A stretch of 64,000 nucleotides of DNA from Nocardia anocheti (GTDB taxonomy: Bacteria > Actinomycetota > Actinomycetes > Mycobacteriales > Mycobacteriaceae). The DNA lies in contig NZ_JAQQFV010000010.1 in the NCBI RefSeq assembly GCF_029675105.1, positions 1 to 64,000 of the forward strand, given 5' to 3'. How positions within the stretch are numbered: the stretch's first letter is position 1; each line of letters opens with the position of its first letter. A model generated the notes under the pieces. That model worked only from the letters and a program-made list of their open reading frames with translations, was not told where the DNA came from and made no database searches. A program made the translations under genes and the position numbers. Below, in pieces: positions 47,299-56,053 of the stretch.

Positions 47299-48033
47299 AT
47301 GAGGCTTCAACAGTGGGATCCCGTCGATCACGGCGATACGGTCGGCCGACGCGTGCGGCGGCGGATCGCACGCGGCGTCACGCTCGGACTCGTTGTCGTG
47401 CTGGGGCTGGCGACCATCGGGATCGTGTCCCTGGAGCTGTCTCTACGCAACCGCATCGAGGGCTGCCTGGCGGCCGGTCTGCGCGAGGACCTCGGCTCCT
47501 CGGTGGAGGTGGATCTCGGCCCCCGGCCCGTCGTGCTCGGCCTGATCGACCGGCGGATCCCGAAACTGACCGTGGACGGCGACGACGCGCGGTTCGGTCC
47601 GGCGGTGGGCATGGCGGTCCATGCCACGCTGCATCAGGTCTCGATGGCCGAGGACGGAAGTTCGGTCACCGTGGGCAGCTCCGAGGCGCGCGTCGACTGG
47701 AGTGCCGACGCGATCGAGCGGACGCTGCACGGTCTGGCCGGTGAGGTCAGGATGTCGGCTGCCGATGGCACGGTCGATGTCACCGGCGTCCTCGGCGTGG
47801 TGTCGGTACGGCTGCGCCCCTCTGTCGACAACGGGGTGATCCGCGTCGAGATCGTCTCCTCCCGTGGGGTTTCGCCGCAGTTGGCGAACGAGATCGCCGA
47901 CCTGCTGACGCGGAGTCTGCGCGACTATCCGCTGGGGCTGCGCCCGGAAATCGCGACCGTGACCGACTCGGGAATCCGGGTCGAACTCCGTGGTGGCGGT
48001 ACCGAGCTGCCGGTATCCGGCGACACGTGCTGA
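47299..48033 (+). CDS. DUF2993 (LmeA-like) membrane-anchored protein
   Basis: A 244-residue protein from ATG 47299 with GGAGGAAAT upstream. A basic N-terminus (RRVRRRIARG) is followed by one membrane helix (VTLGLVVVLGLATIGIVSL). The DUF2993 domain comes next: NRIEGCLAAGLREDLGSSVEVDLGPRPVVLGLIDRRIPKLTVDG. In mycobacteria LmeA is a periplasmic phosphoinositide-binding factor in lipomannan elongation. It shares a regulatory motif with the catabolic operon. Confidence 0.85.
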   Translation: MRLQQWDPVDHGDTVGRRVRRRIARGVTLGLVVVLGLATIGIVSLELSLRNRIEGCLAAGLREDLGSSVEVDLGPRPVVLGLIDRRIPKLTVDGDDARFGPAVGMAVHATLHQVSMAEDGSSVTVGSSEARVDWSADAIERTLHGLAGEVRMSAADGTVDVTGVLGVVSVRLRPSVDNGVIRVEIVSSRGVSPQLANEIADLLTRSLRDYPLGLRPEIATVTDSGIRVELRGGGTELPVSGDTC

Positions 48034-48058
48034 TTTTTTCATCAGAAATAGCTTGACC
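48031..48058 (+). promoter_or_regulatory. Operator plus -35 box upstream of the DUF3533 gene
   Basis: TGATTTTTTCATCA (exact half-sites, 48031-48044) overlaps the stop codon of the preceding gene. It is followed by GAAATAGC and the -35 element TTGACC at 48053. The same arrangement, nearly base for base, recurs before the catabolic operon at 50581. The -10 is weak (GATGAT near 48077). Confidence 0.65.
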
Positions 48059-48135
48059 TGCCAAGAGTCGGTGCTCGATGATCGACGTGGTAGGTAGCGA
48101 CGAAGTTGCCGAGCTGGCGGTAGAGGAGTGGTTCC

Positions 48136-49425
48136 ATGGTGGTCACCGGAAGGAATCTGGCTGGATGGCTCCGCCCCGGCGCCGTTGTCGCGGTGCTCGC
48201 GGCCCTACTGGCGACGATGTATCTGGGATACATCGTCGATCCGGAGAAGAACCTGCACGACTTCCCGATCGGACTGGTCAACCTCGATGTCGGCGACACG
48301 GTCGGAGGTGAGCAGGTCGATGTGGGCGACCAGATCGCGGCCTCGATGGTTCAGCGGATCCCCGCCGACAAAGTCGAGCTGCGTGAGATGGGCCTGCCGG
48401 AGCTGCATCGGGCCATGCTCGACGGCGAGATCTACGGGGCGATCGTCATCCCGAGCGACTTCACCAAGCGTGTCTCGATCCTGGGCGCGGCCGGTGTCGT
48501 GCCCGGCGACGTCGATTGGCCCGTCATCACTGTCGAAACGAATCCGGCGGCGGGCGCCTACGCCACCCAGATCCTGCTGCGCATCACCACCCAGGCGACG
48601 GACGAGGCGAACAAGGCGGTGGGCGCCCAGCTGCTCGAGCGGGTGCGGAACCAGCTCCAGCCGACATCGGACGCGCCCGCCACCGAACTCTCCGGCGTGA
48701 GCCGCCTGGCCCTGGCTGAGCCCGTCTCGGTGGTGGTCGTGCCGTTCCGCGTGCTCCCCGACGGCGCCGGTGGGGGACTGTCGGCCTTCTTCTACACACT
48801 GCTGCTGCTACTCGCCGGGTTCACCGGCGCGATGATCATCCACGCGATGGTGGATTCGTCACTGGGTTTCGCGCCGACCGAATACGGGCCCTGGTACGTC
48901 CACTACCCGGCGACACCGATCTCGCGCGTGCGCACCCTGCTGCTGAAGTGGGGCATTCTCGTGGTCGTCGCGCCGGTGGTGTCCGGGATATATCTGGCTG
49001 TCGCGACGCTGCTGGGGATGTCGATCGAGCGGGCTCCGATGCTGTTCCTGTACGGGGTGCTGGCGATCGTGGCGGTCGGGGTCACCGCGCTGTCCGTCCT
49101 GGCGATCTTCGGCGCGGCCGGGTTGCTGGTGAACCTCATCGTGTTCATCGTTCTCGGCCTGCCCTCCGCGGGCGGAACCGTGCCGATCGAGGCGACACCG
49201 AGGGGGATGGCGTGGCTGTCCACCTTCGAGCCGATGCACCAGATCTTCATCGCGGTGCGAGCGATCCTCTTCTACGACGCCCGGGCGAGTTCGGGTCTGG
49301 CGCACGGAGTGGGGATGGCCCTACTCGGTCTGCTGATCGGACTGGTCATCGGCCTGGCCGCGACGATCTTCTACGACCAGAAGGGACTGGAACGTCGGGC
49401 TGTCCCGGCGGCCGCACAGCAGTGA
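48136..49425 (+). CDS. DUF3533/YhgE-Pip-like membrane protein
   Basis: A 429-residue protein; ATG 48136 has GAGGAG upstream. One N-terminal helix (GAVVAVLAALLATMYLGYIV) is followed by a ~190-residue extracytoplasmic domain (FPIGLVNLDVGD, YGAIVIPSDFTKRV, TNPAAGAYATQILLRI) and about five C-terminal helices. The pattern is that of YhgE/Pip and Sng1 proteins, related to ABC-2 permeases but without an ATPase. Possible roles are export of, or protection from, hydrophobic compounds. Confidence 0.83.
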   Translation: MVVTGRNLAGWLRPGAVVAVLAALLATMYLGYIVDPEKNLHDFPIGLVNLDVGDTVGGEQVDVGDQIAASMVQRIPADKVELREMGLPELHRAMLDGEIYGAIVIPSDFTKRVSILGAAGVVPGDVDWPVITVETNPAAGAYATQILLRITTQATDEANKAVGAQLLERVRNQLQPTSDAPATELSGVSRLALAEPVSVVVVPFRVLPDGAGGGLSAFFYTLLLLLAGFTGAMIIHAMVDSSLGFAPTEYGPWYVHYPATPISRVRTLLLKWGILVVVAPVVSGIYLAVATLLGMSIERAPMLFLYGVLAIVAVGVTALSVLAIFGAAGLLVNLIVFIVLGLPSAGGTVPIEATPRGMAWLSTFEPMHQIFIAVRAILFYDARASSGLAHGVGMALLGLLIGLVIGLAATIFYDQKGLERRAVPAAAQQ

Positions 49426-49454
49426 CCGGCGCCGCCCCGGCCGGGGGCGCCGGT
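49425..49454 (+). terminator. Stem-loop after the DUF3533 gene
   Basis: Perfect 9-base arms ACCGGCGCC / GGCGCCGGT with a 12-base loop, starting on the last base of the stop codon. The remaining gap to 49726 contains the operators at 49622 and no gene. Confidence 0.6.
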
Positions 49455-49621
49455 CCGAAGGTGGGCGGGCGGCCTCGTCGAGATCCGTGATCGCGGGTTC
49501 GATCTCCGCGAGCACCGCCCGATCGGCACCGAGCCGGGGCGGCACAGGGGCGACGTCATGGTCTCGGGGGCCTGGCGATGGCGCGCGTGCTCGATCCCAG
49601 TGGGTGAACTCACAACCCTAT

Positions 49622-49653
49622 AGATCAGGCGATCAAATATGATCAAACGATCA
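49622..49653. promoter_or_regulatory. Tandem TGAT-N6-ATCA operators before the acyltransferase gene
   Basis: TGATCAAACGATCA (49640-49653) has exact half-sites; AGATCAGGCGATCA (49622-49635) has one mismatch. They are 18 bases apart, and the 18-base unit GATCAxxCGATCAAATAT is a tandem direct repeat. A fifth GATCA follows at 49661. Confidence 0.6.
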
Positions 49654-49726
49654 ATATCGCGATCATCGATTCGAGTGCTGTTCGGCTCGGGAGTGGCGCG
49701 GCGACAAGCGTGGGAAGTGAGAAGCA

Positions 49727-50557
49727 GTGTCTGACAGTGGGGTTCAGCCGCTTCATGATGAGCCGTTCGATGACTCGCCACCGGCCGGAAGGGGGGTCGA
49801 TGCCGTGCGGACGCCGGTCGTCGTGCGGCTTCTTCTCGGGATGTTCCGGTGGTATCACCGCCATGAAGTGGGCGGGGTGCTCGATCCGGCGCCGGGGCCG
49901 GTATTGGTCGTGGCCAACCACGGCTTCGGTGGGATCTTCGACCTGAATGTCCTGGCGGCGCGCTCGGCGTACGTCTACGTCGGAGATCCGCGGCGGGTGG
50001 TCACCCTGACGCATCACATGGCCTGGGCGATCGGGCTCGGTCCGCTGCTCGGCAAGCTGGGGGCCGAGCCCGCGACCGGGGAGAATGCCCTGAGAGCCCT
50101 CGCGCGGGGTGAGCATGTCCTCGTGTTCCCCGGGGGTGATGTCGACGCGTTCAAGTCGTGGGGTGAGCGCAACGAGATCGTCTTCGCGGGCCGGACCGGA
50201 TTCGCCCGGCTGGCGATCCAGGCGGGGGTACCGATCGTCCCGGTGGTCACGTCGGGGGCGGGGGAATCGCTGATCTGCCTGTCCGATGGCCGCGCGCTGG
50301 CGCGCTGGCTGCGTCTCGACGAGGTGCTGCGGCTCAAGCGGCTGCCGATCACGCTGTCGTTGCCCTGGGGTCTCACCGCGGGAATCGCGGGGCTGCTGCC
50401 CTACTTCCCGCTGCCGACCAAGATTCGGACCACGGTGCTGCCGGTCACGTGGCCCGAGCCGGGGGAGTCGCCCGCGGAGTTCGCCGAACGGGTGCGTGGG
50501 GTGATGCAGGAGGAGATGGACCGCCAGACCGCGAACCGTGTCCTCCTGCTCGGATGA
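49727..50557 (+). CDS. Lysophospholipid acyltransferase family protein (MGAT-like)
   Basis: A 276-residue protein, GTG 49727. The acyltransferase motifs are VLVVANHGFGGIFDLNVL (His and Asp, with a wider spacing than the usual HX4D), VFPGGDVDAFKSWGERNEIVFAGRTGFARLAIQAGVPIVPVV, and LPYFPLPTKI. This resembles the diacylglycerol/monoacylglycerol acyltransferase branch of the PlsC superfamily. It probably acylates a lipid at the membrane. It stands between operator clusters of the same type, upstream of the catabolic operon. Confidence 0.83.
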   Translation: MSDSGVQPLHDEPFDDSPPAGRGVDAVRTPVVVRLLLGMFRWYHRHEVGGVLDPAPGPVLVVANHGFGGIFDLNVLAARSAYVYVGDPRRVVTLTHHMAWAIGLGPLLGKLGAEPATGENALRALARGEHVLVFPGGDVDAFKSWGERNEIVFAGRTGFARLAIQAGVPIVPVVTSGAGESLICLSDGRALARWLRLDEVLRLKRLPITLSLPWGLTAGIAGLLPYFPLPTKIRTTVLPVTWPEPGESPAEFAERVRGVMQEEMDRQTANRVLLLG

Positions 50558-50580
50558 GAACCGGTCAACCTCACCAGTGC

Positions 50581-50637
50581 TGAGTTTTTCATCAGAAATC
50601 CTTGACGTAGATTCGATCGAAGGTGATGATATTATCA
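50581..50637 (+). promoter_or_regulatory. Promoter of the meta-cleavage operon with two operators
   Basis: TGAGTTTTTCATCA (50581-50594, one mismatch), then -35 TTGACG at 50602, then TGATGATATTATCA (50624-50637, exact) covering the -10 region (GATGAT at 50625, 17-base spacing). The operator centres are 43 bases apart, about four helical turns. Binding at the second site would block RNA polymerase. Confidence 0.7.
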
Positions 50638-50657
50638 ACTTCACTGGGAGGTACATC

Positions 50658-51527
50658 GTGACAAGCATCGACAAGGAAGTCGACACCGGGCAGACCGTGC
50701 GGGTCGGCAACCGCGAGATCTACTTCACCGAGTTCGGATCGGGCCCCGCGGTCGTCCTGCTGCACGGCGGCGGTCCCGGCGCGACCGGACTGTCGAACTA
50801 CTCGCGCAATATCGAGGCGCTGGCGGAGCACTTCCGCGTGATCGTCATCGATATGCCGGGCTACGGCCGGTCGTCGAAGTACATCGACCAGTCCGATCCC
50901 TTCGGCTACCTGGCGCGCGTGCTCGGCCAGTTCCTCGACGTGCTGAAGATCGACTCCGCGCACCTCATCGGTAACTCCTACGGCGGGGCGGCGGCACTGC
51001 GACTGGCGATGGACCGCCCCGACAAAGTCGGCCGTCTGGTCCTGATGGGTCCCGGCGGCGTCGGTTCCACCCGTGCCCTGCCGACCAAGGGTCTGCAGGA
51101 GCTCCTCAACTACTACCCCGGTAGTGGCCCCAGCCGCGAGAAGATCATCCGCTTCATCCGTGAGTACCTGGTGTACGACGGCGCGACGGTGCCAGACGAA
51201 GTGATCGAGGAGCGCTACCGGGCCAGCATCGCCCCTGAGGTCGTCGCGAACCCGCCGCTGCGTCGGCCCTCGGGTCTGTTCGCGCTGCGCACGCTCTGGC
51301 GGATGGATCTCACCCGGGACTCACGCCTGAGCGAGGTGCGGCATCCCACGCTGGTGGTGTGGGGCGAGGACGACAAGGTCAACCGGCCGTCCGGTGGCCG
51401 GATGCTCGCCGAGACCATGCCCGACTGCGACCTGTACCTGGTCGCGCGCACCGGGCACTGGGCGCAGTGGGAGCGGGCCGAGCTGTTCAACACCCTCGCG
51501 ATCGCGTACCTGAAGGCCGAGCGATGA
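50658..51527 (+). CDS. Meta-cleavage product hydrolase (MhpC/BphD/HsaD family)
   Basis: A 289-residue alpha/beta hydrolase from GTG 50658 (GGGAGG upstream). LLHGGGPGATGLSNYSRNI is the signature of C-C bond hydrolases of ring-cleavage products. The nucleophile is Ser107 (GNSYGG), the acid lies in VVWGEDDKVNRP, and His267 in GHWAQWER. It would split the 2-hydroxy-6-oxo-diene product made by the next gene into a carboxylic acid and 2-hydroxypenta-2,4-dienoate. First gene of a six-gene operon with 4-base overlaps. Confidence 0.92.
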   Translation: MTSIDKEVDTGQTVRVGNREIYFTEFGSGPAVVLLHGGGPGATGLSNYSRNIEALAEHFRVIVIDMPGYGRSSKYIDQSDPFGYLARVLGQFLDVLKIDSAHLIGNSYGGAAALRLAMDRPDKVGRLVLMGPGGVGSTRALPTKGLQELLNYYPGSGPSREKIIRFIREYLVYDGATVPDEVIEERYRASIAPEVVANPPLRRPSGLFALRTLWRMDLTRDSRLSEVRHPTLVVWGEDDKVNRPSGGRMLAETMPDCDLYLVARTGHWAQWERAELFNTLAIAYLKAER

Positions 51528-52546
51528 GCGGCATCGTATCGAGTACCGAGTCGGTCTTCGGCGCAGTGCACCTGGGCTACATCGTGGTGGAGTCCGCGTG
51601 CCTGGGCGAATGGCGTCGCTTCGGTGTCGATGCGATCGGCATGCACGCCGACGACATCGACAGTTCCACGCTGCGGTTCCGCCTCGACGAGCACGCGTGC
51701 CGTTTCCTGGTGGAGCGGGGTCCGCAGGAGGACGTGACGGCCGTCGGCTGGCAGGTCGACGATCACGAAACCTTCGATCGGATCATCGCGCGCGTGTCCG
51801 ATCGCGGCGTACCGATCTCCGAAGGCAGCGCCGAGGACGCGGCCCGCCGCGGCGTGGAGCGGCTGTGGCGGTTCCCCGGGCCCAAGGGCATCCGCCAGGA
51901 GATCTTCACCGTCCCGGTGACCACCTCCGAGCCGTTGCGCATGCTCAGCTCCGGGTGGGTGACCGGCGAAGCCGGTATGGGACATGTCGCGATCGTGTCG
52001 AGGGAACCGGAATCGCTGCGCGGCTACTACGAGACGGTCTTCGACTCCCGGCTCAGCGACTACATCGACGAGAACGTCTCCGGCCTCACCCTCAAGATCA
52101 GGTTCTTGCGGGTGAACGAGCGGCACCACTCGATCGCGATCGCCAATATCCGGGGCGTGAAGATCGACCCCGTCCGAACGCGGGTGCAGCACATCAACAT
52201 TCAGTCGGGCTCGCTCGACGACGTGCTGGCGGCCTACGGGCGTGTCACCGATCTCGGGTTCCGGATGGCCTGGTCGGTCGGTCAGCACACCAATGATCGT
52301 GAGCTGTCCTTCTACTGCGTCACCCCGTCCGGATTCGAGCTCGAGGTCGGCTGGAATCCGATCGTGTTCGGCCCGGAACGCGAATCGACGTGGGAGCCGA
52401 CCACCTATCAGGGCATCAGCATCTGGGGCCACACCCCGGTCGGCGAGACCGTGCTGGACAAGTTCACCCAGTTCCGGCAGGTGGTCCGCACGCTGCGGAC
52501 ACCCGAGATCACAGTTCCCCAACTCAGCGGAGGCATGGCGCGATGA
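51524..52546 (+). CDS. Two-domain extradiol ring-cleavage dioxygenase
   Basis: A 340-residue type I (vicinal-oxygen-chelate) enzyme, ATG 51524 overlapping the previous stop. The C-terminal domain holds the Fe(II) ligands His154 (MGHVAIV), His223 (VQHINIQ) and Glu274 (FELEVGW), with His201/His202 and Tyr264 as second-shell catalytic residues. It cleaves a catechol next to the hydroxyls. The N-terminal domain is rather short and diverged, so the exact catechol (phenylpropionate, biphenyl or steroid type) is not evident. Confidence 0.9.
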   Translation: MSGIVSSTESVFGAVHLGYIVVESACLGEWRRFGVDAIGMHADDIDSSTLRFRLDEHACRFLVERGPQEDVTAVGWQVDDHETFDRIIARVSDRGVPISEGSAEDAARRGVERLWRFPGPKGIRQEIFTVPVTTSEPLRMLSSGWVTGEAGMGHVAIVSREPESLRGYYETVFDSRLSDYIDENVSGLTLKIRFLRVNERHHSIAIANIRGVKIDPVRTRVQHINIQSGSLDDVLAAYGRVTDLGFRMAWSVGQHTNDRELSFYCVTPSGFELEVGWNPIVFGPERESTWEPTTYQGISIWGHTPVGETVLDKFTQFRQVVRTLRTPEITVPQLSGGMAR

Positions 52547-54297
52547 AATCGTTCGACTACGACGTGGTAGTCGTCGGCTTGGGGCCCACCGGTCTGACGC
52601 TGGCGAATCTGCTCGGCCGTCGTGGCGTGCGGGTCCTGGTACTCGAGCGGGAGCCGGAGTTCTACGGCCTGGCGCGGGCGGTGTACACCGACGACGAGGG
52701 CATGCGGATCTTCCAGACCGCCGGTGTCGCCGAGGAGGCCTCGGCCCAGATGAATCTGGACTGCACGGTCCAGTGGGTGCGCAGCGACGGCTCGGTGCTG
52801 GCCCAGTTCAACCAGGTCTCGCGCCCGCTGGGGTGGCCGGTGGCCAACTTCCTGTACCAGCCCTACCTGGAGAACACGCTCGAGAACGCCCTCGACCGCT
52901 ACCCGCACGTGACCGTGCGGCGTGGCAGGGAGGTCCTCGACTTCGACCAGGATGCCGACGGTGTGCTCGTGCGGCACGCCGAATGCCGCGGCACCGGATA
53001 CGGCAAACACGCCGCCGATACCGACGCGACCACCTCGGAAGAGGTGCGGGCGAAGTTCGTCGTCGGCTGCGACGGCGGCCGCAGCGTGGTACGCACCCAA
53101 CTGGGCATCGATATGACCGGTCGGAGCTACCCGGAACGTTGGCTCGTGGTCGACCTGCTCGCCGAAGACGGCGTCGACGCCTTCCGGCACCTGCCGTACT
53201 TCAACTTCGTCTGCGATCCCGACCTGCCGACGGTCTCGTGTCCGCAACCCGGTGGACACCACCGCTTCGAGTTCATGCTCAACGACCAGCAGAGCAAAGA
53301 GGAGATGGAGGACCCCGACCAGGTCCGCGATCTCATCGGTCGCTACGTCGATCCCGACGAGGTGACGGTCCTGCGCAAACTGGTCTACACCTTCAACGCC
53401 GTGGTCGCCGACCAGTGGCGTGAGGGACGTGTTCTGCTCGCCGGGGACGCCGCGCACATGACGCCCCAGTTCATCGGCCAGGGCATGAATTCCGGTGTCC
53501 GCGACGCCGACAACCTGTCCTGGAAGCTCGGCGCCATCATCCAGCACGGTGCGAGTCTCGACCTGCTCGACACCTACGAGACCGAGCGGCGGCCCCACGC
53601 CAAGGCGATGATCGATCTGTCGGTGCTGAACAAGAGCCTCGTCTCGGTCGACAACAAGCTCGCCGCGGGTGCCCGCGATGTCGCCCTGGCCGCCGCGCTG
53701 AAGGTGCCCGGACTCAACACGTGGATCCGCGAGGCGAAGATGAAGCCGTCGCCGCGGTTCAAGCGCGGCGCCTACTTCGGACTTCCGCGCAAGTTGACGC
53801 GCGGTGTCGAGGGCACGCTGGCCCCCCAGCCGGAGATCCGCACCTTCGATGGGCGCCACCAGCGCCTCGACGAAGCGCTCGGCCTCGGCTTCGCCGTCGT
53901 CGGCTACGGTGTCGATCCGCGCGAGGGACTCAGTGTCGCCCAGCGCAATGCCTTGCAGATACTCGGCACCCAGTTCGTCACCGTGTACGCGACCGGTGGC
54001 CGTCCGCAGGGCGAGCCGGGCGATGCCCGGGTCGCCGCCACCGACTACGCTGACGTCGAGGACTACACCGGCGACATGGCCCGGTGGTTCGCCAAAGCCG
54101 GTGTCGCCCAAGGCGGCACGGTCGTGCTCCGGCCGGACCGGTACGTGTTCGGGATCAGCGCGAAGTCCGACGCCTCCGAGTTGGTCACCGCGCTGCTGGT
54201 CCGCCTCGCCGTCACTCCCGCGATGCTGACCGCCAACCACAGCCCGCTGCGCGTCGTGGCATCCGCCGCGCCGACTCCCCTGGAGGAAGCCCGATGA
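52543..54297 (+). CDS. FAD-dependent aromatic hydroxylase (MhpA-like)
   Basis: A 584-residue class A flavoprotein monooxygenase, ATG 52543. FAD site VVGLGPTGLTLANLLGRRGVRVLVLERE, DG motif FVVGCDGGRSVVRTQLGI, and second FAD site VLLAGDAAHMTPQFIGQGMNSGVRDADNLSWKL, followed by a thioredoxin-like C-terminus typical of 3-(3-hydroxyphenyl)propionate hydroxylase and PheA/TetX relatives. It would convert a phenol to the catechol used by the neighbouring dioxygenase. Confidence 0.9.
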   Translation: MKSFDYDVVVVGLGPTGLTLANLLGRRGVRVLVLEREPEFYGLARAVYTDDEGMRIFQTAGVAEEASAQMNLDCTVQWVRSDGSVLAQFNQVSRPLGWPVANFLYQPYLENTLENALDRYPHVTVRRGREVLDFDQDADGVLVRHAECRGTGYGKHAADTDATTSEEVRAKFVVGCDGGRSVVRTQLGIDMTGRSYPERWLVVDLLAEDGVDAFRHLPYFNFVCDPDLPTVSCPQPGGHHRFEFMLNDQQSKEEMEDPDQVRDLIGRYVDPDEVTVLRKLVYTFNAVVADQWREGRVLLAGDAAHMTPQFIGQGMNSGVRDADNLSWKLGAIIQHGASLDLLDTYETERRPHAKAMIDLSVLNKSLVSVDNKLAAGARDVALAAALKVPGLNTWIREAKMKPSPRFKRGAYFGLPRKLTRGVEGTLAPQPEIRTFDGRHQRLDEALGLGFAVVGYGVDPREGLSVAQRNALQILGTQFVTVYATGGRPQGEPGDARVAATDYADVEDYTGDMARWFAKAGVAQGGTVVLRPDRYVFGISAKSDASELVTALLVRLAVTPAMLTANHSPLRVVASAAPTPLEEAR

Positions 54298-55112
54298 CCA
54301 CGACCACCAGCGAACTGCCCGCCGTCCTCGCCGCCGCCGAACGGCTGGCGACCGCGACGGAGCTGGGCGTGCCCGTGGCCGCGGTGCGTGACCTGATCGG
54401 CGCCGACGACGTGGACCTGGCCTACGCGGTACAGAGCCTGGGCACGCGCCGACGCGTCGACGAGGGCGTCCGCGTCGTCGGGCACAAGATCGGCTTGACC
54501 TCCACGGCCGTGCAGCGTCAACTCGGTGTCGACCAGCCCGACTTCGGCGTGCTCTTCCACGATATGGACGCGGGCACGACGCCACTGTCCGAGCGGCCGA
54601 GGTTGCTGCAGCCCAAGATCGAGGCCGAACTCGCCTTCGTCCTCGGCGCCGACCTGACCGGTGACGACCTCGATCCCATCTCCGTGCGGGGCGCCATCGA
54701 CTACGCCGCACCCGCGCTCGAGATCGTGGACAGTCGGATCGCGGGCTGGGACATCACCTTCGGTGACACCGTGGCCGACAACGCCTCGAGCGGCTGGTTC
54801 GTGCTGGGCGAACAGCGGCTCTCCCTCGATGACTTCGAGCCGCGCGAGATCACGATGGCCATGCGCATCGATGGCGAGATCGTCTCGCGCGGAAAGGGCG
54901 CGGACTGCCTCGGCGACCCCCTGCTGGCGCTGGCCTGGCTCGCGCGCACCGCGCAGGCACTGGGAGATCCGTTGCGCGCGGGCGAGGTCGTGTTGTCCGG
55001 CGCGCTGGGGCCGATGGCGCCGCTGGTGCCCGGCGCGCGGGTCCACGCCGAACTGACACAGCGCTCGGGGCCGCTCGGCACCGTCGACTTCACCCTGGAG
55101 GAACTGCGATGA
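54294..55112 (+). CDS. mhpD: 2-keto-4-pentenoate hydratase (MhpD/HsaE family)
   Basis: A 272-residue protein, ATG 54294, overlapping both neighbours. The fumarylacetoacetate-hydrolase-like fold has VVGHKIGLTSTAVQRQLGVDQPDFG and the metal-binding LLQPKIEAELAFVLGADL, plus AGWDITFGDTVADNASSGWFVLG. It adds water to 2-hydroxypenta-2,4-dienoate, giving 4-hydroxy-2-oxovalerate for the aldolase. Confidence 0.93.
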   Translation: MTTTTSELPAVLAAAERLATATELGVPVAAVRDLIGADDVDLAYAVQSLGTRRRVDEGVRVVGHKIGLTSTAVQRQLGVDQPDFGVLFHDMDAGTTPLSERPRLLQPKIEAELAFVLGADLTGDDLDPISVRGAIDYAAPALEIVDSRIAGWDITFGDTVADNASSGWFVLGEQRLSLDDFEPREITMAMRIDGEIVSRGKGADCLGDPLLALAWLARTAQALGDPLRAGEVVLSGALGPMAPLVPGARVHAELTQRSGPLGTVDFTLEELR

Positions 55113-56053
55113 GCCGCACCAAAGTCGCCGTCATCGGATCGGGCAATATCGGCACCGACCTGATGATCAAGGTCCTGCGTCTGTCCGACACGCTCGACAT
55201 GGCCGCCATGGTCGGCATCGACCCGAACTCCGACGGGCTCGCCCGCGCTGGTCGGTTGGGTGTGCAGACCACCTCCGACGGGGTCGGGGGTCTGATCGGG
55301 CTGCCGGATTTCGCGGACATCGACATCGTCTTCGACGCCACCTCGGCGGGCGCGCACAAGGCCAACGCCGCCGCCCTCGCCCCCTACGGCAAACGCTTGA
55401 TCGATCTGACGCCCGCCGCGATCGGACCGTTCGTCGTTCCGGCGGTGAACCTCGACGAGCACGTGGACGCCGACAACGTCAACATGGTGACCTGCGGTGG
55501 TCAGGCGACCATCCCGGTGGTCGCGGCCATCGCCCGGGTCACCGCGGTGCCCTACGCCGAGATCGTCGCCTCGATCGCGTCGAAATCCGCGGGCCCCGGC
55601 ACCCGAGCCAATATCGACGAGTTCACCGAGACCACCTCGACCGCCATCGCCGCGGTGGGCGGCGCCCAGCGTGGCCGCGCGATCATCGTGCTCAACCCCG
55701 CGGAACCGCCGCTGATCATGCGCGACACCGTGCTCGCGCTCATCGACACCGCCGACACCGAAATCCACGCGCGGATCAAGGAATCGATCCTGTCGATGGT
55801 GGCCGATGTCGCCGCCTACGTGCCGGGCTACCGCCTGAAGCAGAGCGTGCAGATCACGCCCGTCGAGGCCGCAGCTCCCCTGCGCACCCTCGTCGGCGAC
55901 ACCTCGGTCACCCACCAGGTCAGCGTCTTCCTCGAGGTCGAGGGTGCCGCGCACTACCTGCCCGCTTACGCCGGAAACCTCGACATCATGACCTCGGCCG
56001 CCGTGCGGGTCGCCGAGCGGATCGCGGCATCCACGAAGGAGAGTGTGCGATGA
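55109..56053 (+). CDS. Acetaldehyde dehydrogenase (acylating), MhpF/HsaG family
   Basis: A 314-residue protein, ATG 55109. NAD site VAVIGSGNIGTDLMIKVL, catalytic Cys129 (NMVTCGGQATIPVVAA) and SKSAGPGTRANIDEFTETTS. It oxidises the aldehyde released by the aldolase to the acyl-CoA. Usual length for the family; it normally forms a channelling complex with the enzyme encoded next. Confidence 0.95.
   Translation: MSRTKVAVIGSGNIGTDLMIKVLRLSDTLDMAAMVGIDPNSDGLARAGRLGVQTTSDGVGGLIGLPDFADIDIVFDATSAGAHKANAAALAPYGKRLIDLTPAAIGPFVVPAVNLDEHVDADNVNMVTCGGQATIPVVAAIARVTAVPYAEIVASIASKSAGPGTRANIDEFTETTSTAIAAVGGAQRGRAIIVLNPAEPPLIMRDTVLALIDTADTEIHARIKESILSMVADVAAYVPGYRLKQSVQITPVEAAAPLRTLVGDTSVTHQVSVFLEVEGAAHYLPAYAGNLDIMTSAAVRVAERIAASTKESVR

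Noticed and set aside
49371..49781. Minus-strand frames in the gap after the DUF3533 gene
   Set aside because: One contains a helical-looking segment (AVLAEIEPAITDLDEAA), but it is short, lacks a start signal and overlaps the terminator; similarity was not convincing.
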